Origin: an uncultured Mucilaginibacter sp.
Lineage (GTDB): Bacteria; Bacteroidota; Bacteroidia; Sphingobacteriales; Sphingobacteriaceae
Assembly: GCA_913775265.1 (NCBI GenBank)
Contig: CAJYJH010000070.1
Location: forward strand, 44,385-108,384
DNA: 64,000 nt
Direction: 5' to 3'
Part shown: one piece after another, positions 1 to 8,472 of the stretch
Layout: each line of letters starts with the position of its first letter
Numbering within the stretch: the stretch's first letter is position 1
Notes under the pieces: model-generated
Database searches by the model: none
What the model was told of the DNA's origin: nothing
The model's input: the letters and a program-made list of their open reading frames with translations, nothing else
Program-made: the position numbers and the translations under genes

Positions 1-18
1 CCGGTTTTATTAAACCGG
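1..18 (-). terminator. Possible terminator stem at window edge
   Basis: CCGGTTT-tatt-AAACCGG forms a 7-bp stem downstream of the stop of the minus-strand nucleotidyltransferase. The U-tract that would confirm it would lie outside the window. Confidence 0.4.
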
Positions 19-50
19 ACGCTTTTACTTTATTATTTACTAACAATTGC

Positions 51-947
51 TTATGCCCACAAATTGCTTGGATAAGTGCCATTGTTTACCAACTCGGCAA
101 TGCTTGCCTCTACAATTGGCTTATCTTCTTTATAAGTTACGCCAAACCATTTGTTACCGGTTGGGATTACCTTAAACTTGGCAGTTCCGCTTTTAATCAG
201 TTCATCTGCAACTAACGGAATAAAGAACTCAGCTTTAGGATTGTTTTCGTTAGCATCAACAAAACGTTTGAACATATCTTCGCTTTGTTTAAACACTGCG
301 GGGGTAAAGCCCCAGAAGTTCATGCTTACACGAGTGTCGTTTGGTAACTCATGTTCGCCGGTTGCATCTTTGTAAAATACTTTATCGTCTTTAAAGTAAA
401 CTTCGGTACGCTCGTTGATTTCAACCATGTTGCCGTCTTCAACTTTACATACACCGCGTGATACCGAACCGTAATCAGATAATGTTCTGTCAATCTGGTA
501 ACCCATTAATGAGTAATTATCGTCAGCAACTTCGGTAGTTAAAAACTGAGCCATTTTTTCAAAGGCTTCGTAACCGTAAAAGTCGTCGGCGTTAATCACA
601 CAAAAAGGTTCGTGTACCTGATTGCGTGCTGCCAATACAGCATGGGCAGTGCCCCATGGTTTAGCGCGCTCAACAGTTTTATCAATACCAAACTGGGTTA
701 AGTCGTAGCTTTGAAAAACGTAATCAGTTTCTACACGGCCAGCCAGTTTGGGCTCAAATTTAGCTTTAAAGGGCTCTAAAAATTCTTCACGAATAATAAA
801 GCTCACTTTACCAAAACCTGCTTTAATGGCATCGTAAATTGAGTAATCAATAATGGTTTCGCCATTTGGGCCAAAGCCATCCACTTGTTTCATGCTGCCG
901 TAGCGGCTGGCCATTCCTGCGGCCAAAATTAATAGTGTAGGTTTCAT
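51..947 (-). CDS. Sugar-phosphate nucleotidyltransferase family protein
   Basis: A 298-residue NTP-transferase-fold protein. The nucleotide-binding motif LAAGMASRYGSMKQ lies near residues 8-21 and the metal-binding stretch NADDFYG near residue 119. The family joins an NTP and a sugar 1-phosphate to make an NDP-sugar; the exact sugar is not readable from sequence. It lacks the left-handed beta-helix extension of GlmU-type enzymes, so it is probably a stand-alone pyrophosphorylase or a regulatory paralogue. The ATG is followed directly by the hydrophobic first strand, as expected. It is cytoplasmic, and the next gene upstream is an unrelated peptidase on the same strand 80 nt away. Confidence 0.8.
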   Translation of the reverse strand: MKPTLLILAAGMASRYGSMKQVDGFGPNGETIIDYSIYDAIKAGFGKVSFIIREEFLEPFKAKFEPKLAGRVETDYVFQSYDLTQFGIDKTVERAKPWGTAHAVLAARNQVHEPFCVINADDFYGYEAFEKMAQFLTTEVADDNYSLMGYQIDRTLSDYGSVSRGVCKVEDGNMVEINERTEVYFKDDKVFYKDATGEHELPNDTRVSMNFWGFTPAVFKQSEDMFKRFVDANENNPKAEFFIPLVADELIKSGTAKFKVIPTGNKWFGVTYKEDKPIVEASIAELVNNGTYPSNLWA

Positions 948-1027
948 AGATTGTACTAGGCAATAAATATAGGTAAAAATATAAGAGCTATATCTACCGC
1001 CCTTTTACCTTGTTTAAAATATAATGT

Positions 1028-2146
1028 TTATTTAATATATCTAAAATCCTGTCCTGCTTCAATATTAAGCAAGGTTTCATAAATAAGGCGGATTACGTTA
1101 TCCACATCTTCTTTATGGATCATCTCCACTGTGGTATGCATATAGCGCAACGGCAAAGATATTAATGCCGATGGCACACCATCGTTAGAGTACGCAAAGG
1201 CGTCGGTATCGGTACCTGTTGAACGTGATGAAGCCTGGCGCTGGAAAGGAATGTTGGCTTTTTGTGCCGACTCAATCAGTAATTTGTTCAGATTATTCTG
1301 CACTGCCGGAGCGTAAGACACCACCGGACCTCGCCCACAAGCCAAATCACCTTGAGTTATTTTGTTAATCATCGGCGTTTGGGTGTCGTGGGTAACGTCG
1401 GTAATGATGGCAACATGCGGTTTTATTTTATGCGCAATCATTTCGGCACCACGCAGGCCTATTTCTTCCTGCACTGCATTAACAATGTACAAGCCAAATG
1501 GCAACGTCTGTTTGTTTTCTTTAAGCAAACGGGCAACCTCGGCAATCATAAAACCACCGGCACGGTTATCTAACGCACGGCCTACATAGTAGCGGTTATT
1601 CATTACGCTAAACTCATCCTCATAGGTAATTACACAACCTACGTGGATGCCCATGGCCTCGACTTCTTCTTTGCTGGTGCAGCCACAATCTAAAAAAATA
1701 TTTTTCAGGGTTGGCGCCTCTTCTTTATCTCCACCTTGGCGGGTGTGAATAGCCGGCCAGCCAAATACCGCTTTAACTACGCCCTTGTCGGTGTGGATGT
1801 TTACTCGTTTAGACGGGGCAATCTGATGGTCAGAGCCGCCATTGCGAATTACATAAATCAAGCCATCGCTGGTAATGTAATTTACAAACCACGAAATCTC
1901 GTCGGCATGTGCTTCAATAACCACCCGGTATTCGGCGTCGGGATTGATGATACCCACTGCCGTGCCGTAGTTATCTACATAGTAAGTATCAATGTAAGGT
2001 TTTAAATACTCGAGCCACATTTTCTGGCCTTCCCACTCAAAACCAGTAGGCGAGGGATTGTTGATATATTTCTCAAAAAATGCCAGAGAAGTATCGTTCA
2101 CCACGGCAATATGCTGTGGCTTGTTATCGTTTTCGTTTTCAGCCAT
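1028..2146 (-). CDS. M42 family metallopeptidase (glutamyl aminopeptidase/endoglucanase M family)
   Basis: A 372-residue co-catalytic zinc aminopeptidase. Visible ligands and catalytic positions are the His of EAHADE (near 79), the Asp of GRALDNRAGG (near 190), the Glu pair of NAVQEEIGLRG (near 225), the Asp of ITDVTHD (near 248) and a C-terminal His in MHTTVEMIHKEDVD. This is the complete M42 pattern. M42 enzymes form large tetrahedral assemblies that trim peptides released by proteases in the cytoplasm. There is no signal peptide. The first 12 residues are charged and low in complexity, so a slightly later start is possible. Confidence 0.88.
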   Translation of the reverse strand: MAENENDNKPQHIAVVNDTSLAFFEKYINNPSPTGFEWEGQKMWLEYLKPYIDTYYVDNYGTAVGIINPDAEYRVVIEAHADEISWFVNYITSDGLIYVIRNGGSDHQIAPSKRVNIHTDKGVVKAVFGWPAIHTRQGGDKEEAPTLKNIFLDCGCTSKEEVEAMGIHVGCVITYEDEFSVMNNRYYVGRALDNRAGGFMIAEVARLLKENKQTLPFGLYIVNAVQEEIGLRGAEMIAHKIKPHVAIITDVTHDTQTPMINKITQGDLACGRGPVVSYAPAVQNNLNKLLIESAQKANIPFQRQASSRSTGTDTDAFAYSNDGVPSALISLPLRYMHTTVEMIHKEDVDNVIRLIYETLLNIEAGQDFRYIK

Positions 2147-2310
2147 ATGTTTATTAAGAATACGTATGATGACAAATATAGTAAAGCTGCCGGCTTTAGG
2201 TAGACGATGCAGCTGGTTTACTTATGTAGTAAGTTGTTGTTGTGTTAATATAAGGTTAATGTATAGTGTGTTGTTTTGCGGTAAGTAAAATTTTCAGGAG
2301 TTAATAGTTT

Positions 2311-2342
2311 AAAAGCCGGTTTGCAAAGCTAATCCGGCTTTT
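2311..2342 (-). terminator. Intrinsic terminator of the GNAT gene
   Basis: AAAAGCCGG ... CCGGCTTTT forms a 9-bp stem with a 14-nt loop. Read on the minus strand it overlaps the stop codon of the acetyltransferase and ends in a U-run. Confidence 0.65.
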
Positions 2343-2749
2343 TAGATTAATGATTTTTCCATTTTTACGTAAGTATTATTGTTTTGTTCAAAAGATTGGC
2401 CTTCAACTGTAAAGGCAAGTTTTTTGTAAAAAGATATAGCAGTAATACGTGCATTGCACCAAAGGAGCGTGCCGTGTTGCTGCTGGCAAAAACTAATGAC
2501 GTATTGTAAAAGCGCAGTGCCTATGCCTTGATTTTGTTGGCTTACGGCCACTGCAAATTTGCGAAACTGGTATACGGTGCCGCTTTGAAAAAGTGAAATG
2601 ACACCAACCAGTAAGTCATTTTTAAAAGCGCCAAAATGTAAGCCATCGGTATCAACGGGCATTTGCATATTTGCCAACGGCTGATCAGGATATAAAGCTT
2701 CGCGCCGTAAACGCCAGGTAAGCTCAGGTCTTATTTGTTCAATGTGCAC
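2342..2749 (-). CDS. GNAT family N-acetyltransferase
   Basis: A 135-residue single-domain acetyltransferase. The acetyl-CoA pyrophosphate-binding motif appears as QNQGIGTALLQYV (residues about 75-87), preceded by the beta-4 strand with RKFAVAV. The C-terminal LAFTVEGQSFEQNNNTYVKMEK matches the last strands of the fold. The substrate cannot be deduced. The gene is monocistronic and divergent from the small membrane protein that starts at 2803. Confidence 0.82.
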   Translation of the reverse strand: MHIEQIRPELTWRLRREALYPDQPLANMQMPVDTDGLHFGAFKNDLLVGVISLFQSGTVYQFRKFAVAVSQQNQGIGTALLQYVISFCQQQHGTLLWCNARITAISFYKKLAFTVEGQSFEQNNNTYVKMEKSLI

Positions 2750-2802
2750 ATTGTTAAAACAATGCCAGTCAATAAGTGTTTGCTGCGGGTAATATTAGGG
2801 TA

Positions 2803-3192
2803 ATGGAGACCAAATTTGGTAAAAAAGCGTTATCATTGCAGTTGATGAAAATCAGGACCAATAAAATAATAGTGTGTTTACTTTTTATGATCATCTTTAT
2901 GGCTAAGATGATTATTTCGGTAGCGCCTGTGTTTTTGGTTCTAAATAATAAAACTGTAAACGCTGCTATAATGCAGCTGGAGCAGGAAAACAAAAGCGAA
3001 AAAGACGACCCTGAAAAAGAGGGCAGTAAAGAAAAAAAATTCTTTGATGAAGATTTGCAGTATGTTTACCATGCAGTGCAAATACACTTAGAAGTAGAAA
3101 AACCAGCTTTGCTGCACGCCTGTCAGCAATTATATCAAGAAACTCACCACCTGTCGGTGCCTACACCGCCTCCAAATTGCCATACAGCATAA
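2803..3192 (+). CDS. Small membrane-anchored protein, unknown function
   Basis: About 129 residues from ATG 2803. A second in-frame ATG at 2845 would place a basic n-region (MKIRTNK) directly before the hydrophobic segment and is equally plausible. After one hydrophobic helix comes a very charged Lys/Glu/Asp stretch, then a region with several His and Cys residues that ends PTPPPNCHTA. This layout resembles short uncharacterised Bacteroidota exported proteins, and the His/Cys content could suit metal binding, but that is speculation. No function is recognised. Confidence 0.5.
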   Translation: METKFGKKALSLQLMKIRTNKIIVCLLFMIIFMAKMIISVAPVFLVLNNKTVNAAIMQLEQENKSEKDDPEKEGSKEKKFFDEDLQYVYHAVQIHLEVEKPALLHACQQLYQETHHLSVPTPPPNCHTA

Positions 3193-3704
3193 GCGTGCTA
3201 ACAATTTGTTGCTTAATTAATTTTTTTGGTTGACATACTGTCCCTTTAAGGTAGCTATGGTCAAACTACGGCAAAACCGATCCTGTTTCAGGATTTTATG
3301 TCGGATGCAATTAAGCGCAGTGTTTACGCATGTACAGCGGATATTTCATGCTGTAATCAATTGTTGCTGAAAAGCCGCCTGTATTTAAACTAACTGTTGT
3401 TTCGAGAAAATTTTACTGAAAAGTATAGGAAGATTAAAACAACAAAGCCCTGTTAACTATTATGAAGCCGAAAGAATCTTAAGGTTCATACCTGCTTAAT
3501 ATTACTCAAGATTAAACAACAAACATTTGCAAAACAGCTTTGAATTTGATACGCAAATAAGTCGGTATTAAATTCGAGCAGTCACATTTAAAACGCTTTA
3601 TCATTTTACAACAAAAAGTGATATTAAATCATTGAATTACAAAAACTTAATTAAGTGATTGTAGTCTTTGATAGGAGCCAAATCAAAGTTTATAGAAAAT
3701 TACA
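3193..3704. other. 512-bp intergenic region upstream of the export operon
   Basis: AT-rich non-coding sequence between the small membrane protein and the export operon. I found no tRNA, riboswitch or convincing ORF; the best open stretch is 31 codons (3298-3393). A sequence close to the -7 box (TAGTCTTTG, near 3662) lies 43 nt before the next start but has one extra base compared with TAnnTTTG. The length leaves room for a regulated promoter or a small RNA. Confidence 0.5.
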
Positions 3705-4709
3705 ATGAAGAACCATCATCGCGTTGAAACGTTTACGCCTTGGCAGAGACTTGTTCGTATTCTGCACTACGAGCGCTCAACCATCAATTACATATTTATA
3801 TACGCTATACTCATAGGCTTAATTGGCCTAACACTGCCTTTAGGAACCACGGCAGTGTTTAACCTGCTCTCAAACGGAGCTATGTACAGCTCAACCTACA
3901 TACTTATCGCTGTTATTTTGGTGGGTATTATTATAGGTGGCTTGTTACTTATAGGTCAGTTATCACTGGTAGAGGTTATTGAGCAAAAAATATTTGCTAA
4001 AACAGCCTTAGAATTTGCTTTCCGGTTGCCACGTATTAAGAGAAAAGCATTAGAAGATGAGAACCCGCCCGAATTGGTGAATCGTTTTTTTGATATTCTT
4101 ACCATACAAAAAGGATTAACCAAGCTGCTGGTGGATATCGTAGCCGCTGCTGTGCAGATATTTTTTAGTGCAATCCTTTTATCTTTTTACCATCCGTTTT
4201 TTATAGCTTTCGGTCTGTTAATCATTGTTTTTATTGTAGGCATACTCTTATTGTATTTCAGATCGGGTGTTGAAACCAGTATTGAGGAGTCTGAGTACAA
4301 ATACGAGGTAGTTGCTTATCTTGAAAGTGTAGCCGGCGATCTGGAGCCGTACCGCGAAAGTGAGGCTAAGCGTTTAGAAGTAGTAAAGCAAACCGATGCT
4401 ATCACTGCTAACTATCTGCAGGCGCGTAACGATCATTTTAGGGTATTGAAAAGATTTTTTGGTAGTGCTATCATTATGCGTACCATTCTGATGGGTGGCC
4501 TATTATTGTTAGGTTCTTTCTTTGTGGTAAATCGCTCAATGTCCTTCGGTCAGTTTGTGGCTGCAGAGGTAATTATTGTACAAATTAGCTACGCTATTGA
4601 AAAACTCATGACTAACATGAACACTGTATTTGATATGGTAACCGGCGCCGAGAAACTGGCCGTAGTTACTGATCTGGAATTAGAGGAAGGAGCACATCAC
4701 CATGAGTAA
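3705..4709 (+). CDS. ABC-exporter-type transmembrane protein lacking the ATPase domain
   Basis: A 334-residue protein with the outline of an ABC exporter transmembrane domain: hydrophobic segments near residues 30-52, 65-88, 145-190 and 250-275, separated by long amphipathic stretches like exporter intracellular loops. It ends at VTGAEKLAVVTDLELEEG, where an HlyB/MsbA-type protein would normally continue into its nucleotide-binding domain. No Walker A, LSGGQ or Walker B follows; the next gene overlaps the last 8 nt. It heads an operon with an HlyD adaptor and a TolC channel, so it looks like the inner-membrane part of a type I secretion-like complex. The energy source would have to be a separate ATPase, or the protein has another role. 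Confidence 0.72.
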   Translation: MKNHHRVETFTPWQRLVRILHYERSTINYIFIYAILIGLIGLTLPLGTTAVFNLLSNGAMYSSTYILIAVILVGIIIGGLLLIGQLSLVEVIEQKIFAKTALEFAFRLPRIKRKALEDENPPELVNRFFDILTIQKGLTKLLVDIVAAAVQIFFSAILLSFYHPFFIAFGLLIIVFIVGILLLYFRSGVETSIEESEYKYEVVAYLESVAGDLEPYRESEAKRLEVVKQTDAITANYLQARNDHFRVLKRFFGSAIIMRTILMGGLLLLGSFFVVNRSMSFGQFVAAEVIIVQISYAIEKLMTNMNTVFDMVTGAEKLAVVTDLELEEGAHHHE

Positions 4710-6069
4710 GAAATCTCCTGAACTGGAACAAATAGAAAATTGGGAAGAATTGTCGACCCAATCTGTCGCCAATGTATTACCCGACCGTGGTCCGCGGTTG
4801 TTAGGTCGTATATTGACAGGCGTTTTAATAATAATCATCATTATATTACTGTTGCCATGGAGGCAAACTATCCCGGGCAAAGGTACGGTAACTGCCTTAC
4901 GCCCTGAAGACCGCCCGCAAACAGTGCAAAATCAAATTGGCGGCCGTATTGAGAAATGGGCTGTACGCGAAGGACAAGAGGTTAAAAAGGGAGATACCAT
5001 CCTGATAATTTCCGAAACCAGCCAGTCTTATTTTGACCCCGAACTACCCAAACGGTTAAACGAACAATTGAACGCTAAGCAAAACAGCGAGGTAGCTGCT
5101 AACAGGAAAATTGAAGCCACTAATGCTCAAATCGAAGCGCTCAACAACGGTTTGCGTTTTCAGTTGAGTGCTGCGGAAAATAAGATTAAGCAAGCGCAAA
5201 ACTATGTAGACATTGATCAGGCGGACTTAAATGCGGTACAAAAGTTTTATGAAATTAGTAAAGCGCGTTTAGCTCGTTACGAAGCTGGTTACAAAAGTGG
5301 TTTGTTTTCACTGACTGATATTGAAACTAGAAGATTGAAACTGCAGGAAGATTATGCTAAGGTAATTGCTCAGCAAAATAAACTTAACAACTCTAAGCAA
5401 AACCTGATTAATGCCCGTATAGAATTGGATAATATCAGGGCAAAGTATCAGGAATCGTTAGCTAAAGCGCAATCTGATTTAGGGTCGGCAATATCCAGCC
5501 GTGCCAGTGTACAGGGTGAGATAGCTAAGCTGAAAAATGATATTGCCAACATTGCTGTCAGGCGTTCACTGTACATAGTGCGTGCTCCGCAAACAGGCTT
5601 TGTAGTTAAAACATTGAAGGCTGGTATTGGTGAAAATATTAAAGAAGGCGAATCGGTAGCTACGCTGCAACCTAAAACACCACTGGTTGCTGCAGAGCTT
5701 TATGTTGCCGCAATGGATGTACCGTTAATTGTTGATACCAGCGATGTAAGACTGCAGTTTGAAGGCTGGCCATCTATACAATTCGCGGGTTGGCCATCAG
5801 TGGCTGTGGGTACATTTGCCGGTAAGATCTTCGCGATCGACCGCGTGAGCAGCGCAGGCGGTAAATACCGTGTATTGGTTAGACCAGAAGTACCTGTACC
5901 TGCCAACGATGAGCCATGGCCTGATCAGCTTCGTCAGGGTTCGGGTGTATACGGCCGTATCATTTTAAGATCCGTGCCGGTATGGTACGAGATATGGCGG
6001 CAGCTAAATGGTTTCCCTCCAAGCTTAGAGAAAGAACCATCAGCAGATATAAAAGACAAAAAAGGTTGA
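4702..6069 (+). CDS. HlyD/EmrA-type periplasmic adaptor (membrane fusion protein)
   Basis: A 455-residue adaptor. It has a cytoplasmic N-terminal tail of about 35 residues, one transmembrane helix (near 36-53), a first half-lipoyl segment (GGRIEKWAVREGQEVKKGDTI, near 78), a long alpha-helical hairpin (about 105-285, rich in Gln/Asn/Lys heptads), a second half-lipoyl segment (RAPQTGFVVKTLKAGIGENI, near 298) and beta-barrel domains. Adaptors of this class link an inner-membrane transporter to a TolC channel. The start overlaps the upstream gene by 8 nt, indicating translational coupling. The motif GWPS occurs twice close together near residues 352-363. Confidence 0.88.
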   Translation: MSKKSPELEQIENWEELSTQSVANVLPDRGPRLLGRILTGVLIIIIIILLLPWRQTIPGKGTVTALRPEDRPQTVQNQIGGRIEKWAVREGQEVKKGDTILIISETSQSYFDPELPKRLNEQLNAKQNSEVAANRKIEATNAQIEALNNGLRFQLSAAENKIKQAQNYVDIDQADLNAVQKFYEISKARLARYEAGYKSGLFSLTDIETRRLKLQEDYAKVIAQQNKLNNSKQNLINARIELDNIRAKYQESLAKAQSDLGSAISSRASVQGEIAKLKNDIANIAVRRSLYIVRAPQTGFVVKTLKAGIGENIKEGESVATLQPKTPLVAAELYVAAMDVPLIVDTSDVRLQFEGWPSIQFAGWPSVAVGTFAGKIFAIDRVSSAGGKYRVLVRPEVPVPANDEPWPDQLRQGSGVYGRIILRSVPVWYEIWRQLNGFPPSLEKEPSADIKDKKG

Positions 6070-6096
6070 TTTTGAATTGCACAGCAAAATAATTAC

Positions 6097-7566
6097 ATGC
6101 ATATACATTATATAAAGCGTAATCAAATTTGCCTGTTGCTGGTGTTTTTGTTAAATATTACAATCGCCTTTGCACAAAATAAACAGGCAGCTGATACAGC
6201 TAAAGTTTTTTCGCTCGAAGATTTGCAGATGCAGGTGTTCAGATATCACCCCATCATTAAGCAGGCCGCATTACTTACCGAGTCTGCTAAGGCAAATGTC
6301 TTGCAGTCGTTAGGTTACTTCGACCCGACATTAAAGGCTCATTTTGGTAGCAAAATGTTCGGCAATACCGAGTATTATAATAATTGGGATAGTGAGCTGA
6401 AAGTTCCGCTTTGGCTGGCCGGTGCCGATTTGAAAGTTGGCTATGACCGTAATGTGGGTACTTATACCAATCCTGAAACACGTACTAACCTCTCGGGCTT
6501 AACCGGGGTAGGTTTGAGTATTCCGCTAGGACAGGGATTGATTATTGATTCGCGCCGTAACACTTTATGGCAATCTAAAATTATGGTACGCTATGCTGAA
6601 GCCGAACGGGTGAAGCAAATCAATAGTACCTGGTACGCTATCGTAAAAGATTACTGGAACTGGTATTATTCAAACCGCCAGGCAGCATTAGCGCAAGAAG
6701 GCGTGGATTTAGCCCAAACAAGGTTTAATGCAGTACGTGCACAGGTTCAATTAGGTGATAAAGCACCCATTGATTCGGTAGAAGCTTACATTACTGTGCA
6801 GGAACGTATTGTGCAGGTAGAGAAAAACAGGGTAGAAGTACAAAATGCAAAGCTGATCTTATCAAACCATTTGTGGGATAGAGATGGCAACCCATTAGAG
6901 CTACCTCCTAACGCTGTGCCTCAACAAGTAGCTGCTAACGTAACGCGCCCGTCACAAGCAGTGCTCGATACATTGGTTAATCAGGCAGCCGATCAGCATC
7001 CTGAGCTTGTAAAATTGCGCACCAAGGGTAGTCAGCTTGCTGTTGAACGCAGCTATCGTCAGGAAATGCTTAAGCCTAAAATTAATGTAAGTGGTACTTT
7101 GTTATCCAACAGACGTAGCTTTATTTCTAACGTGCCAAGTTACTATGATTTTAATTGGAGCAACTACAAAGTGGGGCTCGATTTCTCTTTCCCGTTATTT
7201 TTACGCGCCGAGCGTGGTAAGTTAAAAGAGGTAAGGCTGAAGCAACAAGAGTTGGATTATGATTTGCAGCAATCAGGGCGGGAGATTAAAAACAACGTCG
7301 TGTCGGCTTACAATGATTTAAAAGCCTATGAGGCGCAGTTGGCCGTGCAATTGCAAAGTGTTAGAAATCAAGAGGCTTTACTAAAAGGCGAATCCAATAA
7401 GTTTGAGTTAGGAGAAAGTACGCTTTTCCTGATCAATAGCCGCGAAACTAAATTAATTGATATGCGCATCAAACTGGAAAGCATGATTGCGGGTTATCAG
7501 AAAACGCTGGCCGAATTGTATTATAAGGCTGGTACCCGGCAAACTTTAGTTGCCACTCAACCTTAG
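6097..7566 (+). CDS. TolC family outer membrane efflux protein
   Basis: A 489-residue protein with a signal peptide (cleavage after IAFAQ, about residue 27). Two OEP-like halves rich in long helices follow, including QAALAQEGVDLAQTRFNAV and the repeated counterpart VSAYNDLKAYEAQLAVQLQ, typical of the TolC trimeric alpha-barrel. It lies 27 nt after the HlyD gene on the same strand and completes a three-part envelope-spanning conduit. Length and architecture are normal for the family. The cargo is unknown: no secreted toxin, RTX protein or bacteriocin gene is adjacent. Confidence 0.88.
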   Translation: MHIHYIKRNQICLLLVFLLNITIAFAQNKQAADTAKVFSLEDLQMQVFRYHPIIKQAALLTESAKANVLQSLGYFDPTLKAHFGSKMFGNTEYYNNWDSELKVPLWLAGADLKVGYDRNVGTYTNPETRTNLSGLTGVGLSIPLGQGLIIDSRRNTLWQSKIMVRYAEAERVKQINSTWYAIVKDYWNWYYSNRQAALAQEGVDLAQTRFNAVRAQVQLGDKAPIDSVEAYITVQERIVQVEKNRVEVQNAKLILSNHLWDRDGNPLELPPNAVPQQVAANVTRPSQAVLDTLVNQAADQHPELVKLRTKGSQLAVERSYRQEMLKPKINVSGTLLSNRRSFISNVPSYYDFNWSNYKVGLDFSFPLFLRAERGKLKEVRLKQQELDYDLQQSGREIKNNVVSAYNDLKAYEAQLAVQLQSVRNQEALLKGESNKFELGESTLFLINSRETKLIDMRIKLESMIAGYQKTLAELYYKAGTRQTLVATQP

Positions 7567-7623
7567 GCATTTGCTTTATTTGTTTCGGAACTGCTATTTT
7601 TACAACTCATAAAAAACAACATT

Positions 7624-8298
7624 ATGTGCGCAACAACAAACACTGAACTGGCAATACACGATACCAGCCACATCACTTACGAAAGTTTGCTGGAAGGAAA
7701 TGAAAAGTTTATTGAAGAAGCTTTAAATGTAGATCCACAGTTTTTTGAAAAGCTGGCTAATGGTCAAAAGCCACCTGTATTATGGATTGGTTGTGCCGAC
7801 AGCCGTGTGCCTGCGGATAGAATTACTAATACTAATCCGGGTGAGATTTTTGTACATCGTAACATTGCTAACGTAGTTGTGCATACAGACTTAAATTTAT
7901 TGTCGGTATTAGATTATGCAGTAAATGTGCTTAAAGTAAAACATGTAATTGTAGTAGGACATTATGGTTGCGGCGGTGTTGAGGCTGCTATGGGTAACAA
8001 ACAAGTAGGTTTGATTGACAACTGGCTGAGAACGATTAAAGACGTTTATCATAAATATTCTAACGAACTTTCGGCTATCCCTGATCATAAAGAGCGTTTT
8101 AATAAAATGGTAGAATACAACGTAATTGAAGGTGTTGAAAACCTTTGCAAAACTACTATTGTACAAGGTGCCTGGAAAAATAATCAGGATTTAAGCATCC
8201 ATGGTTGGGTATACGCGCTTAACACAGGTAAAATTAACGACCTTAAAGTAAGCAGAACCAGCAGTGCTGACATGGATCCTATTTATAAGTTTGATTAA
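7624..8298 (+). CDS. Beta-class carbonic anhydrase
   Basis: A 224-residue enzyme that interconverts CO2 and bicarbonate. The zinc site is intact: Cys and the Asp-Arg dyad in WIGCADSRVPADR (near 54-66), and His and Cys in VVGHYGCGGVEAA (near 110-122). The C-terminal IHGWVYALNTGKINDL is typical. There is no signal peptide, so it is cytoplasmic and probably supplies bicarbonate to carboxylases. It starts 57 nt after the TolC gene but has its own downstream terminator and no functional link to export. Confidence 0.93.
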   Translation: MCATTNTELAIHDTSHITYESLLEGNEKFIEEALNVDPQFFEKLANGQKPPVLWIGCADSRVPADRITNTNPGEIFVHRNIANVVVHTDLNLLSVLDYAVNVLKVKHVIVVGHYGCGGVEAAMGNKQVGLIDNWLRTIKDVYHKYSNELSAIPDHKERFNKMVEYNVIEGVENLCKTTIVQGAWKNNQDLSIHGWVYALNTGKINDLKVSRTSSADMDPIYKFD

Positions 8299-8329
8299 TC
8301 ATTAAATATTTGATACAAAAGAATGAGAG

Positions 8330-8357
8330 AGCAGGTGTAAAGCACCTGCTTTTTTTT
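8330..8357 (+). terminator. Intrinsic terminator after carbonic anhydrase
   Basis: AGCAGGTG-taaag-CACCTGCT forms an 8-bp GC-rich stem followed by eight T, 30 nt after the stop codon. Confidence 0.9.
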
Positions 8358-8373
8358 ATTGTTGTAATAATCG

Positions 8374-8381
8374 TATCTTTG
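8374..8381 (+). promoter_or_regulatory. Bacteroidota -7 box upstream of the RhlE-like helicase
   Basis: TATCTTTG matches TAnnTTTG. The -33 position 19 nt upstream is TTTT instead of TTTG. It would give a 5' leader of about 85 nt that contains the stem-loop at 8429-8450. Confidence 0.5.
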
Positions 8382-8428
8382 AGTTACTATCCGGTTAATT
8401 AAATCCGGGTTACTAAACTCATCATGAT

Positions 8429-8450
8429 ACTGCACTGTCTGTGCAGTTTT
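8429..8450 (+). promoter_or_regulatory. Stem-loop in the 5' leader of the DEAD-box helicase
   Basis: ACTGCAC-tgtct-GTGCAGT forms a perfect 7-bp stem followed by a short U-run, 23 nt before the helicase ATG. It could act as an attenuator or as a cold-sensitive leader structure, both of which are known for DEAD-box helicase genes in other bacteria; that role is inference here. Confidence 0.5.
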
Positions 8451-8472
8451 ATATATACGTTATTAGCAATAC

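Noticed and set aside
3298..3393. 31-codon ORF in the 512-bp intergenic region
   Set aside because: No protein-like features, no promoter box in front of it and a length expected by chance in AT-rich sequence.
4680..4880. Idea that a frameshift separates the ABC transmembrane protein from an ATPase domain
   Set aside because: The downstream frames contain the HlyD adaptor with a clean start; no Walker A, LSGGQ or Walker B residues occur in any frame before the TolC gene.
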